Part shown: positions 1-8,359 of the stretch, piece by piece
Layout of the letters: the number at the start of each line of letters is the position of its first letter
Position numbering within the stretch: the stretch's first letter is position 1
Assembly (NCBI GenBank): GCA_039715055.1
Contig: JBDLID010000001.1
Location: 1 to 64,000 of the forward strand
DNA length: 64,000 nt
Origin: JBDLID01 sp039715055
Lineage (GTDB): Bacteria; Desulfobacterota; Desulfobulbia; Desulfobulbales; Desulfocapsaceae
Direction: 5' to 3'
Program-made: the position numbers and the translations under genes
Notes under the pieces: model-generated
What the model was told of the DNA's origin: nothing
The model's input: only the letters and a program-made list of their open reading frames with translations
The model's database searches: none

Positions 1-1155
1 CTGGAAATCGAAAAGGCTCTGGATAATCCGATTAAACAGGCACCCTTGGAAGACTGGGTCAAAGCAAATGATACCATTCTACTTGTCAGTGATGACAATA
101 CACGGCTGACCCCGGCTGACCGCATTATTCCAGCTCTGCTCAACCGCTTGAACCAGGCTGGAGTACCTGATAGTAACATCTCCTGCATCATGGCCCTGGG
201 CACTCACAGGTACATGACTCAAGATGAAATGATTTCAAAAGTCGGTGACGGGGTTTATAATCGCATTAAGGTCATCAATCACAACTGGCAAGACCAGGGA
301 GCGCTTGTCGATCTGGGAGTTTCCAAACAGGGTACACCTCTGCAGGTTAACCGAGCCGTTGTTGAAGCTGATGTCGTCATCGGTCTCGGAGCTATTGTTC
401 CCCATCATATTCCCGGATTTTCAGGTTCTTCCAAGATTATCCAGCCTGGCATCAGTGGCGTTAAAACTACTGCAGAAACCCATATGCTTTCCTGTGAAAG
501 CGGTGGTGATTCTTTTCTCGGGATAGAAGATAATCCGGTGCGTAGAGATATGGACGACATGGCGGACAGGGTTGGGATGAAGACCATTTTCAATGTGGTG
601 CTGAACAGTGACGGCGGTGTTGTTGGAATATTTTTTGGTGATATGCGAGCTGCCTATAAGCAGGGAGTAAAGCTGGCAAAAAAAATTTATGGAGTGATTT
701 ACACCGAAGAACCCGACATCGTCCTGGTCAACTCTCATCCCTGCAATCTTGACTTCTGGCAATCCCATAAGTCACTTTATCCAGCGCAGAGGATGGTCAA
801 AAAAGGAGGCTCGATTATTGTATGTACTCCGGCTCCGGAAGGTGTAAGCCCGGTTCATACCGATCTTCTCGCATTTACATCCTGGTCATCCTCTGAAATC
901 AAGGCTGCCTATCGCAGTGGAGAACTGAAAAATGGTGTTGCCTGCGCCCTGGCTGTTGCCTGGGCCATGGTTCGTGAACACGCAGAAATCATAACTGTTT
1001 CAGATGGCCTGTCCCATGAGGACAAGATCAAATTAGGCCATAAACATGCCCCGGATATAGCCGCGGCACTTAACCTTGGGTTTGAACTCCAGGGAACTGG
1101 AGCCCGGGTATCTGTTTTGACCCATGCCCCGGATATGCTTCCAATACGAAAGTAA
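1..1155 (+). CDS. LarA-family nickel-dependent 2-hydroxyacid racemase/epimerase (5' partial)
   Basis: The reading frame is open from base 1, so the true start lies outside the window. The protein matches the LarA (DUF2088) family, which racemises or epimerises the C2 carbon of 2-hydroxyacids with a nickel-pincer nucleotide cofactor. The histidine in GTHR, the first histidine of PHHIPGF, the lysine of GSSK and the histidine of TAETH are spaced 66, 10 and 16 residues apart. That is the spacing of His108, His174, Lys184 and His200 in Lactobacillus plantarum LarA, so the enzyme is probably active. The cofactor makers LarB, LarC and LarE are not in the window. It lies 46 bases upstream of a sugar-acid kinase gene in the same direction, so the substrate is more likely a four-carbon sugar acid than lactate (inference). 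Confidence 0.88.
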   Translation: MEIEKALDNPIKQAPLEDWVKANDTILLVSDDNTRLTPADRIIPALLNRLNQAGVPDSNISCIMALGTHRYMTQDEMISKVGDGVYNRIKVINHNWQDQGALVDLGVSKQGTPLQVNRAVVEADVVIGLGAIVPHHIPGFSGSSKIIQPGISGVKTTAETHMLSCESGGDSFLGIEDNPVRRDMDDMADRVGMKTIFNVVLNSDGGVVGIFFGDMRAAYKQGVKLAKKIYGVIYTEEPDIVLVNSHPCNLDFWQSHKSLYPAQRMVKKGGSIIVCTPAPEGVSPVHTDLLAFTSWSSSEIKAAYRSGELKNGVACALAVAWAMVREHAEIITVSDGLSHEDKIKLGHKHAPDIAAALNLGFELQGTGARVSVLTHAPDMLPIRK

Positions 1156-1201
1156 GGCTGTCTGGAAAATATCAACAAAACATATAATTGTGTTTAATGA
1201 T

Positions 1202-2479
1202 ATGGAACCAATTGTTGTACTGGCAGATGATTTAACCGGAGCAGCTGATACCGGTATTCAATTTCTCCGAGTTGAAAAGCCTGCATATATGATAAGAGGC
1301 AGTAGACTTGAAGATGTTCAGTTCGCCACCCCTCCGGATGTTCTTTCCGTGTATACCCAGACCAGAGGCCTGAGTGGAGAGCATGCTGCAATAGTGGTTG
1401 CAAAAGCAGCAGCAACACTCAGCAAAATAAAACCCGGATTAGTATATAAGAAACTGGATTCCTGTTTTCGGGGTAATGTGGGAGAGGAACTGGATGCAAT
1501 GCTCAGCACTCTCCAGGTTCAAGCCTGCTTCATTGCGCCGGCCTTTCCTGAACAGGGACGTACCACGATACATGGTGTGCATTATCTCCATGGTGTACCG
1601 GTCTCAGAAACAGAAATGGGACATGATCCTGTCAGTCCTGTCAAGGATTCCAGGCTTGTTTTTCTCCTGTCAACAAAGAGTCGCTACCAGGTTGGTCAGA
1701 TTGATGTTGATGACTATGCCCATGGGCGGGAATTTGTAAAAAACAAGGTGCAGATTCAGCTTGAGAAGGGATGCCGTCACATAGTTTTTGACGCAGTTGA
1801 ACAATCCCATCTTGATATGGTAGCTGAGCTTGGAAATTTGTTTTTTACGGACACTCTATTTGCAGGTTCTGCTGGACTGGCAGCAAGTGTGACACGTTCT
1901 CTAAAGAACGGTACCGGGTTGTCCGGAGCGCATCAACTCCCTGTTACAGGGAACACTAATATGCTTTTTGTATGTGGATCTGCCTCTGAGAAAACCACTC
2001 AGCAGGTGAAGCGATTGCTTGCAGAAAGCAACCGTCCAAATATTGTTTTGAAGGCCGGGTTACTCGCAAATACATTGGATGAACATCTGCCGCAACAACT
2101 GACTCTCAACGCTTCCAGGCTCTTCAAGAAGCATTCTCTGGTCATCCAGCTTTCTCCGAGACCTGAACAGGGGTTTGATTTTAATCCTGATATGGTTCTT
2201 CAGGGATTAGCCAGAATAACTCAGGAATTACTTCGCATGCAAAAACCGGCTTGTCTTTTTCTTTCAGGGGGAGACACGGCTGATGGTGTGTTGCAAAAAA
2301 CAAAAGTGAAGTATGTTCAGCTTAAAAGTGAGTTAATGCCGGGAGTTGTACAAGGTTGCTGCTGCGGAGGCTTACTCGACCAGGTACCGGTTGCAACGAA
2401 AGCAGGTAGCTTTGGTAACTCAGACATTCTTCTGCAAGTATTACAAAAAATGTCCTCAACAGGGATGGATATCCAATGA
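1202..2479 (+). CDS. DUF1537 four-carbon acid sugar kinase (threonate/erythronate 4-kinase type)
   Basis: This is an ATP-dependent kinase of the DUF1537 family, which phosphorylates C4 sugar acids such as threonate or erythronate at O4. The N-terminal motif ADDLTGAADTG (residues 8-18), the substrate-domain motif KKLDSCFRGN (83-92) and the C-terminal nucleotide-domain motifs LSGGDTADGV and KAGSFGN are all present. The 425-residue length is normal. The frame is open further upstream, but I chose the ATG at 1202 because family members begin with a hydrophobic strand leading directly into ADDLTGA. The stop overlaps the next start as ATGA, so it should be translationally coupled to the PdxA2-like gene. 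That pairing is the known route to dihydroxyacetone phosphate. Confidence 0.88.
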   Translation: MEPIVVLADDLTGAADTGIQFLRVEKPAYMIRGSRLEDVQFATPPDVLSVYTQTRGLSGEHAAIVVAKAAATLSKIKPGLVYKKLDSCFRGNVGEELDAMLSTLQVQACFIAPAFPEQGRTTIHGVHYLHGVPVSETEMGHDPVSPVKDSRLVFLLSTKSRYQVGQIDVDDYAHGREFVKNKVQIQLEKGCRHIVFDAVEQSHLDMVAELGNLFFTDTLFAGSAGLAASVTRSLKNGTGLSGAHQLPVTGNTNMLFVCGSASEKTTQQVKRLLAESNRPNIVLKAGLLANTLDEHLPQQLTLNASRLFKKHSLVIQLSPRPEQGFDFNPDMVLQGLARITQELLRMQKPACLFLSGGDTADGVLQKTKVKYVQLKSELMPGVVQGCCCGGLLDQVPVATKAGSFGNSDILLQVLQKMSSTGMDIQ

Positions 2480-3507
2480 AACAAAAAGAACGCCCCCTGC
2501 TGGGGATTACCATTGGCGACCCTGGGAGTATAGGCCCCGAGGTGTGCACAAAGGCCCTAAGCAATGAATATATTTATGAAATTTGTCGTCCTTTGCTGAT
2601 AGGTGATACCAGGGTTGTTGCAGAAGCAATCGATTTTTGCAACCTGGAGTTGACAGTGAACAGTTGTTCAGCACCTGACGAAGGAGCGTATTGTCATGGT
2701 GGTGTTGATGTCCTCAATCTCAACAACATGCCACTTAATCTTCTTAACTATAAGATGGTCACTGCAAAACAGGGGCAGGCATCTTTTGACTACGTTGCAA
2801 AAGCTATTGAACTGGCCAAGGCAGGAGATATAGATGGCACGGTGACAGGCCCGATAAGTAAAGAGGCAATCAATGAGGCAGGGCATCACTATGCAGGGCA
2901 TACCGAAATTTATGCTGAGCTGACAAATACTGCTGATTATGCCATGATGCTTGTTGACAATGCTTTTCGTGTGGTTCATGTCTCAACCCATGTAAGTCTG
3001 CGAAAGGCATGCGACAGAGTAAAAAAAGAGCGGATAATAACTGCTATCGATTTGACCCATGCTGCTTTGCAACAGATGGGTATTGCTTCTCCTTCCATTG
3101 GTGTTGCCTGTTTAAATCCCCATTGCGGTGAAGGGAGGTTGTTTGGAGATGAGGAAGAAAAGGAAATCATTCCTGCCGTGATTGACGCCCAGGGTCGCGG
3201 AATTTTAGTTGAGGGACCACTACCTGCAGATACCGTATTTGTAAAAATGAAAGGAGGGATGTTTGATGCGGTGGTGGTTATGTACCACGACCAGGGTCAT
3301 ATTCCGGCGAAACTTGTAGGATTTCATTACGATGACAAGAGCAAAATCTGGGATAAGATGTCCGGCATCAATGTGACTCTGGGGCTGCCGATCATTCGTG
3401 CCTCAGTGGATCACGGAACAGCCTTTGACAAAGCAGGCGATAACAGCGCAAATCCCAAGTCCATGCTTGATGCTATTGAACTGGCATCGGTATTGTCGGT
3501 GTCGTAA
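2476..3507 (+). CDS. pdxA2: PdxA2-type 4-phospho-threonate/erythronate dehydrogenase
   Basis: A 343-residue NAD-dependent dehydrogenase of the PdxA fold. It shows GITIGDPGSIGPEV at the N-terminus, the metal/substrate motif AGHTEIYAEL, NPHCGEGRLFG and YHDQGHIPAK; the histidines of the first and last are the usual divalent-metal ligands. PdxA proper oxidises 4-phosphohydroxy-L-threonine in vitamin B6 synthesis. PdxA2 members found beside DUF1537 kinases instead oxidise and decarboxylate 4-phospho-threonate or 4-phospho-erythronate to dihydroxyacetone phosphate. The four-base overlap with the kinase gene favours the second role. A B6 role cannot be excluded from sequence alone. Confidence 0.86.
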   Translation: MKQKERPLLGITIGDPGSIGPEVCTKALSNEYIYEICRPLLIGDTRVVAEAIDFCNLELTVNSCSAPDEGAYCHGGVDVLNLNNMPLNLLNYKMVTAKQGQASFDYVAKAIELAKAGDIDGTVTGPISKEAINEAGHHYAGHTEIYAELTNTADYAMMLVDNAFRVVHVSTHVSLRKACDRVKKERIITAIDLTHAALQQMGIASPSIGVACLNPHCGEGRLFGDEEEKEIIPAVIDAQGRGILVEGPLPADTVFVKMKGGMFDAVVVMYHDQGHIPAKLVGFHYDDKSKIWDKMSGINVTLGLPIIRASVDHGTAFDKAGDNSANPKSMLDAIELASVLSVS

Positions 3508-4281
3508 AAGCAATTATCTGGTTATGTCAAATTGAATCGGGCTAATCCTCCTTCTACACATCTACAGATGCAGTGACATTAACCTGCAAATTCAGCAACA
3601 TATTTTTTTTAAAACTTCTCCACATTGTATTATCGTTGTCGACAGGTTTTATAACTTATCTTTTCGGGTTCGAGCGGAGATATAGTTAACTTGAGGTGTT
3701 CAGGAACAAGCTAAGGCTGCTGCACCTTCAGAAAAGATAATATTGCCCAATTAATTGTTATCGGATTTCACATAAAAGCGGTCATTGTTAGTTAAAAAAA
3801 ATAGCCATAAAACACAAGATGATGCCCAAATAATTATACGAGAAAATGCTAACACCTCATGCTATATCGTAAAGGAATAATTGACAAGTCAGGTAATTAT
3901 ATGCTACCTAAACCTTATTGAGAAAGTGATCCAAGTACAATTAGCTTTTATTGTGGATAAGGTTTTTTGTCGAGCAAAGACCGTGAGCAGGATATTCAAA
4001 TACATTTGACGTGAACATGTTTATGTTCAGGGTACCTTGAAAAATTAGAATTTTCGTTCAAAATCAAGGCGTGAGAAAAATTTCACCACAGGCATATGTC
4101 TGATATTCCGAGGACGAAGTGCTCGGCTAAGCTTCACTCAATCCGGGTATAAAATTTTTCTCGCAACGAAGTGTTTGAGTGAGGTAAGCGTAGACTCCGA
4201 AAGGCAATTTTTCAAGGTGGCCTTCAAAATAAGCATATCAGAGGCTATATCTTCAGCTGGATCAAAACAAGGAGAATGAAA
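3508..4281. other. 774-base intergenic region without a supported gene
   Basis: AT-rich spacer between the kinase/dehydrogenase pair and the TRAP transporter. I see no convincing coding frame, tRNA or known riboswitch. Its 3' part (4028-4223) is a palindromic repeat element listed separately. The ribosome-binding site aaggag for dctP lies at 4269-4274. A promoter for the TRAP genes is probably here but none stands out. Confidence 0.6.
4028..4223. repeat. MITE-like palindromic repeat element
   Basis: The ends carry an inverted repeat: accttgaaaaatt at 4034-4046 pairs exactly with aatttttcaaggt at 4205-4217. A second nested inverted repeat pairs gagaaaaattt at 4073-4083 with aaatttttctc at 4152-4162. 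The element is about 195 bases long with no coding capacity. The 21 bases at its left end (4028-4048) recur exactly, in reverse complement, at 36173-36193, which indicates a dispersed family. It lies just upstream of dctP and could form a large cruciform or transcript hairpin. Confidence 0.6.
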
Positions 4282-5265
4282 ATGAAAAGAATCGTGTTAC
4301 TTGCTTTTGTAATGACAGTGAGTCTTGCCCTGAGCTTGGGTAGTGCTGTTGCTGCCAAGATCAACATTGATATTAACTGTACCATGAAGCCTGGTGGCTC
4401 CGAAGAAGCGGCAATAGAAAAGTTCAAGGAGATAGTAGAAAAAAAATCCGATGGACGAATGAAGGTCAAAATCTTCATGAGCGGCCAACTTGGAAAAGAA
4501 AAGGCGGTTCTTGAGTTAATGAAAATCGGTCAGACCCAGATGGCACTCACCGGTGGTATTTTTCGTACCATGTTTGCTAAAGAATATGATCCTATCACCA
4601 TTCCTTTCTATCTGCCCACATGGGAAGTTGTCCAGGCCTACCTGGAAGGCCCTATTGGGAAAAAAATCGGTGAACTGGCTTCGGAAACAGGTGGTGTTAT
4701 AGACTTCGGCCCCCAGAAACGAGCGGCACGTCACATGACATCCAACAAAAAAATCAGCAATGCAGCCGACATCAAAGGTTTAAAAATGCGCCTGCCTGCC
4801 ATTCCTATCTGGGTTGATGTATGGAAAGAATTGGGTGCCCTTCCCACGGTCATCCCTGCACCTGAAATTTACCTTGCCATGAAAACCGGCCAGGTGGATT
4901 CACATGAAAATTCACTGGTATCACCCTACTCAAGGAAATTATGGGAAGTGCAAAAATATATTATTTCCACCGGCCATGTTTATTTTCCCTGGCATTGGGT
5001 AGCCTCTAAAAAATGGTTTAACACCCTGTCCGCAGATGATCAGAAGCTGATTGACGATGCTGTGCAGGAGGCCAGGGCATATGGTACAAAAATTGAGGAT
5101 GAAAAGAACACCTTCTATGCTGATGAGCTGAAGAAAAACGGCATGGAATTCATTACGCCGGACAACAAAGATATCAGAGCCAAAGCTCTGCCGGCCATTA
5201 AGCGTGCTGTGGACAAGCTGGCTCCTGAAGTAGCACAAGAGGTAGATCGCCTAATCAAACAATAA
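4282..5265 (+). CDS. dctP: TRAP transporter substrate-binding protein (DctP family)
   Basis: Periplasmic solute-binding subunit of a tripartite ATP-independent transporter, 327 residues. An N-terminal signal peptide (Lys-Arg then a hydrophobic stretch ending in AVAA) precedes the DctP domain. Typical features are the GQLGKEKAVLELMKIGQ region and MRLPAIPIWVDVWKELGA, where the conserved arginine binds the substrate carboxylate. An in-frame ATG exists at 4276, but aaggag ends one base before it; the ATG at 4282 has normal spacing, so I prefer it. A strong hairpin terminator follows, before the membrane subunits. The neighbours suggest the ligand is a sugar acid or other hydroxy acid. Confidence 0.92.
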   Translation: MKRIVLLAFVMTVSLALSLGSAVAAKINIDINCTMKPGGSEEAAIEKFKEIVEKKSDGRMKVKIFMSGQLGKEKAVLELMKIGQTQMALTGGIFRTMFAKEYDPITIPFYLPTWEVVQAYLEGPIGKKIGELASETGGVIDFGPQKRAARHMTSNKKISNAADIKGLKMRLPAIPIWVDVWKELGALPTVIPAPEIYLAMKTGQVDSHENSLVSPYSRKLWEVQKYIISTGHVYFPWHWVASKKWFNTLSADDQKLIDDAVQEARAYGTKIEDEKNTFYADELKKNGMEFITPDNKDIRAKALPAIKRAVDKLAPEVAQEVDRLIKQ

Positions 5266-5311
5266 TTGTGTCAGGTTATTACCGAACCTGACGGGTCAGT
5301 TGGCAAAGAAG

Positions 5312-5355
5312 AAAATAAAAGCTCCCTGCAACTCAACGCAGGGAGCTTTTATTTT
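5312..5355 (+). terminator. Intra-operon hairpin terminator between dctP and dctQ
   Basis: A perfect 18-base inverted repeat (5312-5329 with 5338-5355) with an 8-base loop. The stem core is gctccctgc/gcagggagc and ends in ttttatttt. This is a strong intrinsic terminator, and because the stem is bordered by A and T runs it could also act on the other strand. Sitting 47 bases after dctP and before dctQ, it would let the binding protein be made in excess over the membrane subunits by partial read-through. Confidence 0.85.
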
Positions 5356-5402
5356 AAAACATACTTGAATGCGCTTTATAAACTCAACAGGCTATACATC
5401 TT

Positions 5403-5855
5403 GTGAAAACCTTGCTTCGTATATACGACACAGGTGCATTGATATGTTTTATTGTCATGATGGGCTGTGTTCTCATTGAAGTGGTAGCCAGAAACATCAT
5501 CCATGTCCCCACAACCTGGGCTGAAGAACTTTCAAGATTCATGTGTGTGTGGACTGTTTTCCTTGGCTCTGCCGGAGCCTGGGCTCGCAATACCCATATT
5601 GTCATAAATATTCTTCCCCGAAGGCTCAAAGGTCTTCCCAAAAAGATGCTTACTCTTATGAACCAGATACTCAGCGGTATTTTCATCCTCTGTGCCTGGA
5701 TAGGGAGTGTCTATATTATCATTGAGCAACATGCTGCAAAAACAACCGCTATGGAAATCAGTATCGGATGGTTTTATCTCGGTCTTTTTATAGGAATGAC
5801 TGGAATACTGATCTTTCACATCCAACAGATGGTGCAAACATTCCGCCACACCTGA
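5403..5855 (+). CDS. dctQ: TRAP transporter small membrane subunit (DctQ family)
   Basis: A 150-residue protein with four predicted membrane helices, the usual architecture of the small TRAP permease subunit. The segment WAEELSRFMCVWTVFLGSAGAWAR matches the conserved DctQ signature (W-x-E-E-x-x-R followed by a small-residue-rich helix). The start is the GTG at 5403; no ATG gives a full first helix. It follows the dctP terminator and precedes dctM by 34 bases. It forms the membrane complex with DctM and couples import to an ion gradient. Confidence 0.88.
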   Translation: MKTLLRIYDTGALICFIVMMGCVLIEVVARNIIHVPTTWAEELSRFMCVWTVFLGSAGAWARNTHIVINILPRRLKGLPKKMLTLMNQILSGIFILCAWIGSVYIIIEQHAAKTTAMEISIGWFYLGLFIGMTGILIFHIQQMVQTFRHT

Positions 5856-5889
5856 CAATCAGATTATTGACTGGAAATCTGTAGATCTT

Positions 5890-7185
5890 ATGCTGACACT
5901 TATTTTTTTTATTGGGCTATTGATCGTTCTATTTATTCTTGGGATTCCAGTATGTACGTCCATTGGCCTTACCTGCCTTGCTGTTTTATGGTATGAAAAC
6001 GGCCTCACCGACATACCATTGTCCCTCATTTCTCATAAAATGATGTACGGGGTCAACAACTTCCCACTTCTTGCGGTCCCGTTTTTTATACTTGCTGCCA
6101 ATATCATGAACAAAGGCAGCGTGACCCCCCGTATCTTTAACTTTGCCAATTCACTTGTGGGACATCTACGAGGCGGACTCGGCCATGTGAATGTGCTGGC
6201 CAGTATGATTTTTGCCGGAATGTCCGGAACAGCAGTGGCAGACGCCGCAGGCCTTGGCGCTTTAGAAATCCGGGCAATGCGTGATCAGGGCTATCCCCTG
6301 AAATACAGTACCGGGATCACCGGAGCATCTTCGGTGATCGGGCCGATCATTCCACCAAGTGTTGCCATGGTAATTTACGGCTGGCTGAGTGATGTCAGTG
6401 TCGGGGCTCTGTTTATTGGAGGACTGGTACCTGGTGTCCTGCTCGGTCTGGCATTGATGATCATGACGGTTATTCTCTCCTATCGTATGGAAATGCCGAT
6501 GCAGCCGAGGCCGCCTGTGGCTGAAACATTGAGATTATCCAAACGGGCAGCCCTTTCGCTGATGACACCGGCAATTATCGTCGGAGGTATCTGGTCCGGA
6601 ATATTTACACCTACAGAGTCTGGTGCCATGGCCTCTACCTATGCAATTATTCTCGGCACTGTTGTTTATAGGGAGATCGGCTTTAAAGAACTAATTGAAG
6701 TCTTTAGGAATACTATTGAATTCACAGCCATCATCCTGTTTATCATCTCCATAGCCAGCCTGTATGGGTGGCTGCTTGTTCGTCTCCAGATCCCACTGAC
6801 ACTTGCTGAAAGTGTTATGGAGCTCACCACAAATCCCACACTCCTGCTAATCATATTGATGTTTTTCTTTTTGCTTGTGGGCTGCTTTATGTCTGTGATC
6901 GAATCGGTTTTGATCTTTACTCCGATCATGGTGCCCATGGTCAAAATGATGGGAATTGATCCAATATTTTTTGGTGTGCTGATGGTAATTTCGTTGTCGG
7001 TGGGTGTTATCACCCCGCCTTTCGGCAATGTCATCTATGTGCTTGTGGGAATTACAAACCAGACCTTTGAGGAGGTTGTAAAGGCCCTGATGCCCTTTCT
7101 TATTCCTATTTTGCTGACAATTCTCTTTCTGATACTCTTCCCTGAACTGGTCACTTACCTGCCCTATAAATGGATCAGCAAATAA
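5890..7185 (+). CDS. dctM: TRAP transporter large permease subunit (DctM family)
   Basis: A 431-residue, roughly 12-helix membrane protein of normal DctM length. It has characteristic small-residue motifs: AVPFFILAANIMN, FAGMSGTAVADAAGLG and ITGASSVIGPIIPPSVAMVIYG. This subunit forms the ion-coupled transport path that takes substrate from DctP. With dctP and dctQ it completes a TRAP system serving the adjacent catabolic genes. Nothing looks damaged. Confidence 0.92.
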   Translation: MLTLIFFIGLLIVLFILGIPVCTSIGLTCLAVLWYENGLTDIPLSLISHKMMYGVNNFPLLAVPFFILAANIMNKGSVTPRIFNFANSLVGHLRGGLGHVNVLASMIFAGMSGTAVADAAGLGALEIRAMRDQGYPLKYSTGITGASSVIGPIIPPSVAMVIYGWLSDVSVGALFIGGLVPGVLLGLALMIMTVILSYRMEMPMQPRPPVAETLRLSKRAALSLMTPAIIVGGIWSGIFTPTESGAMASTYAIILGTVVYREIGFKELIEVFRNTIEFTAIILFIISIASLYGWLLVRLQIPLTLAESVMELTTNPTLLLIILMFFFLLVGCFMSVIESVLIFTPIMVPMVKMMGIDPIFFGVLMVISLSVGVITPPFGNVIYVLVGITNQTFEEVVKALMPFLIPILLTILFLILFPELVTYLPYKWISK

Positions 7186-7250
7186 TAGCTATTGTCGGTG
7201 AGTACATGACAAACAGATTAGATATAGACAAACTACAATGAGGAAAGTTA

Positions 7251-8108
7251 ATGAATACCCCTGCAGATAAATTACGTACAGTTTTGCAAAGACCAGGCAT
7301 AATTACCATGCCTGGCTGTTACGATGCCATTACAGCCAAACTGATTGAACAGGCTGGTTTTGAAGTGGGCTTTATGAGTGGTTTTTGTGTCTCCAGTTCC
7401 CGGCTTGGCAAACCTGATACCGGACTGATCTCCTATGGAGAAATGGTGGATCAGGCACGCAATATTTGCAGTACAGTGAACATCCCCATGTTTGGAGACG
7501 GTGATACCGGTTTTGGTAACGCAATCAATGTCAAACGGACGGTTGAAGGGTATGCACAGGCCGGTATGGCCTGCATCATGGTGGAAGACCAGGTCATGCC
7601 CAAACGGTGCGGCCATACAAAAGGCAAGGATGTGGTCTCACGGGAAGAAGCTTTTTCAAGAATCCAGGCGGCTGTTGACGCCCGTAATGAAGGGACAGAC
7701 ATTCTGATTATGGCCCGGACGGATTCCCGTGCCATTTACGGTCTTGACGATGCTATAGAGCGTGCCAATGAATTTGTTCGTATCGGTGCGGACATTACTT
7801 TTGTGGAAGAGGTCAAATCCGTTGACGAAATGAAGGCCTACTGCGACTCGGTTCCTGGTCCAAAAATGGTAAACATGATCGAGCATGGAAATACCCCCAT
7901 CATGGCGCCGGAGATGTTGGAGGAAATTGGATATAAAATTGCTGTTTTTCCACTGACCTTATTAAATGCGTCAATACTCGCCATGCGCACATCCCTTGCA
8001 ATGATCAGGAAGGGACAGGAATCTGATAACATAATGGACTTTGAAGGGTTGAAAAGTGCCGTCGGCTTTGATGAGTACTACGATGAGTTTGACCGCTATA
8101 ATGGATAG
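7251..8108 (+). CDS. Isocitrate lyase/PEP mutase superfamily enzyme
   Basis: A 285-residue TIM-barrel protein. The superfamily signature appears as MPKRCGHTKGKDVV, with the catalytic cysteine of the C-C lyase branch, and metal/substrate residues appear in FGDGDTGFGN and MVEDQ. Relatives include methylisocitrate lyase, 2,3-dimethylmalate lyase, oxaloacetate decarboxylase and carboxyphosphonoenolpyruvate mutase; the sequence alone does not choose between them. The start at 7251 has a gaggaaag ribosome-binding site. It is the last gene of the TRAP/sugar-acid run and probably cleaves or decarboxylates a C4-C6 2-hydroxy-dicarboxylate. A PEP mutase proper is less likely because the gating-loop cysteine points to a lyase. 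Confidence 0.8.
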   Translation: MNTPADKLRTVLQRPGIITMPGCYDAITAKLIEQAGFEVGFMSGFCVSSSRLGKPDTGLISYGEMVDQARNICSTVNIPMFGDGDTGFGNAINVKRTVEGYAQAGMACIMVEDQVMPKRCGHTKGKDVVSREEAFSRIQAAVDARNEGTDILIMARTDSRAIYGLDDAIERANEFVRIGADITFVEEVKSVDEMKAYCDSVPGPKMVNMIEHGNTPIMAPEMLEEIGYKIAVFPLTLLNASILAMRTSLAMIRKGQESDNIMDFEGLKSAVGFDEYYDEFDRYNG

Positions 8109-8186
8109 TCCATGAGATAACCCTATTTACTCTCATATTACCTTCTGTGTTACATTAGTTCTGTGGCAGCAAGCCGTGTAATATAA

Positions 8187-8244
8187 TCCGGTGACATCTA
8201 TTTTTTTAGTTTGCCTTACAACAAACGGTATTGATGTCGCCGGA
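8187..8244. terminator. Hairpin after the catabolic locus
   Basis: Twelve-base inverted repeat tccggtgacatc (8187-8198) with gatgtcgccgga (8233-8244), one position pairing as G-U. It lies 78 bases after the lyase gene. There is no T-run directly after it, so an intrinsic terminator is possible but not certain. Confidence 0.4.
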
Positions 8245-8307
8245 GTTTGTTTCACCGGAATCTGACGGCAGACGCCCGTATCACATGAAATTTTTATGAA
8301 AGATCAT

Positions 8308-8347
8308 CGATAATCAAAAGGGAGAGGACCTCACCTTTTGATTATCG
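8308..8347. terminator. Hairpin between convergent genes
   Basis: Perfect 14-base stem cgataatcaaaagg (8308-8321) with ccttttgattatcg (8334-8347) and a 12-base loop, 13 bases beyond the stop of the minus-strand DUF1641 gene. It sits between converging transcription units and most likely ends one or both. No long T-run follows on either strand. Confidence 0.55.
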
Positions 8348-8359
8348 ACAGGACTATTT

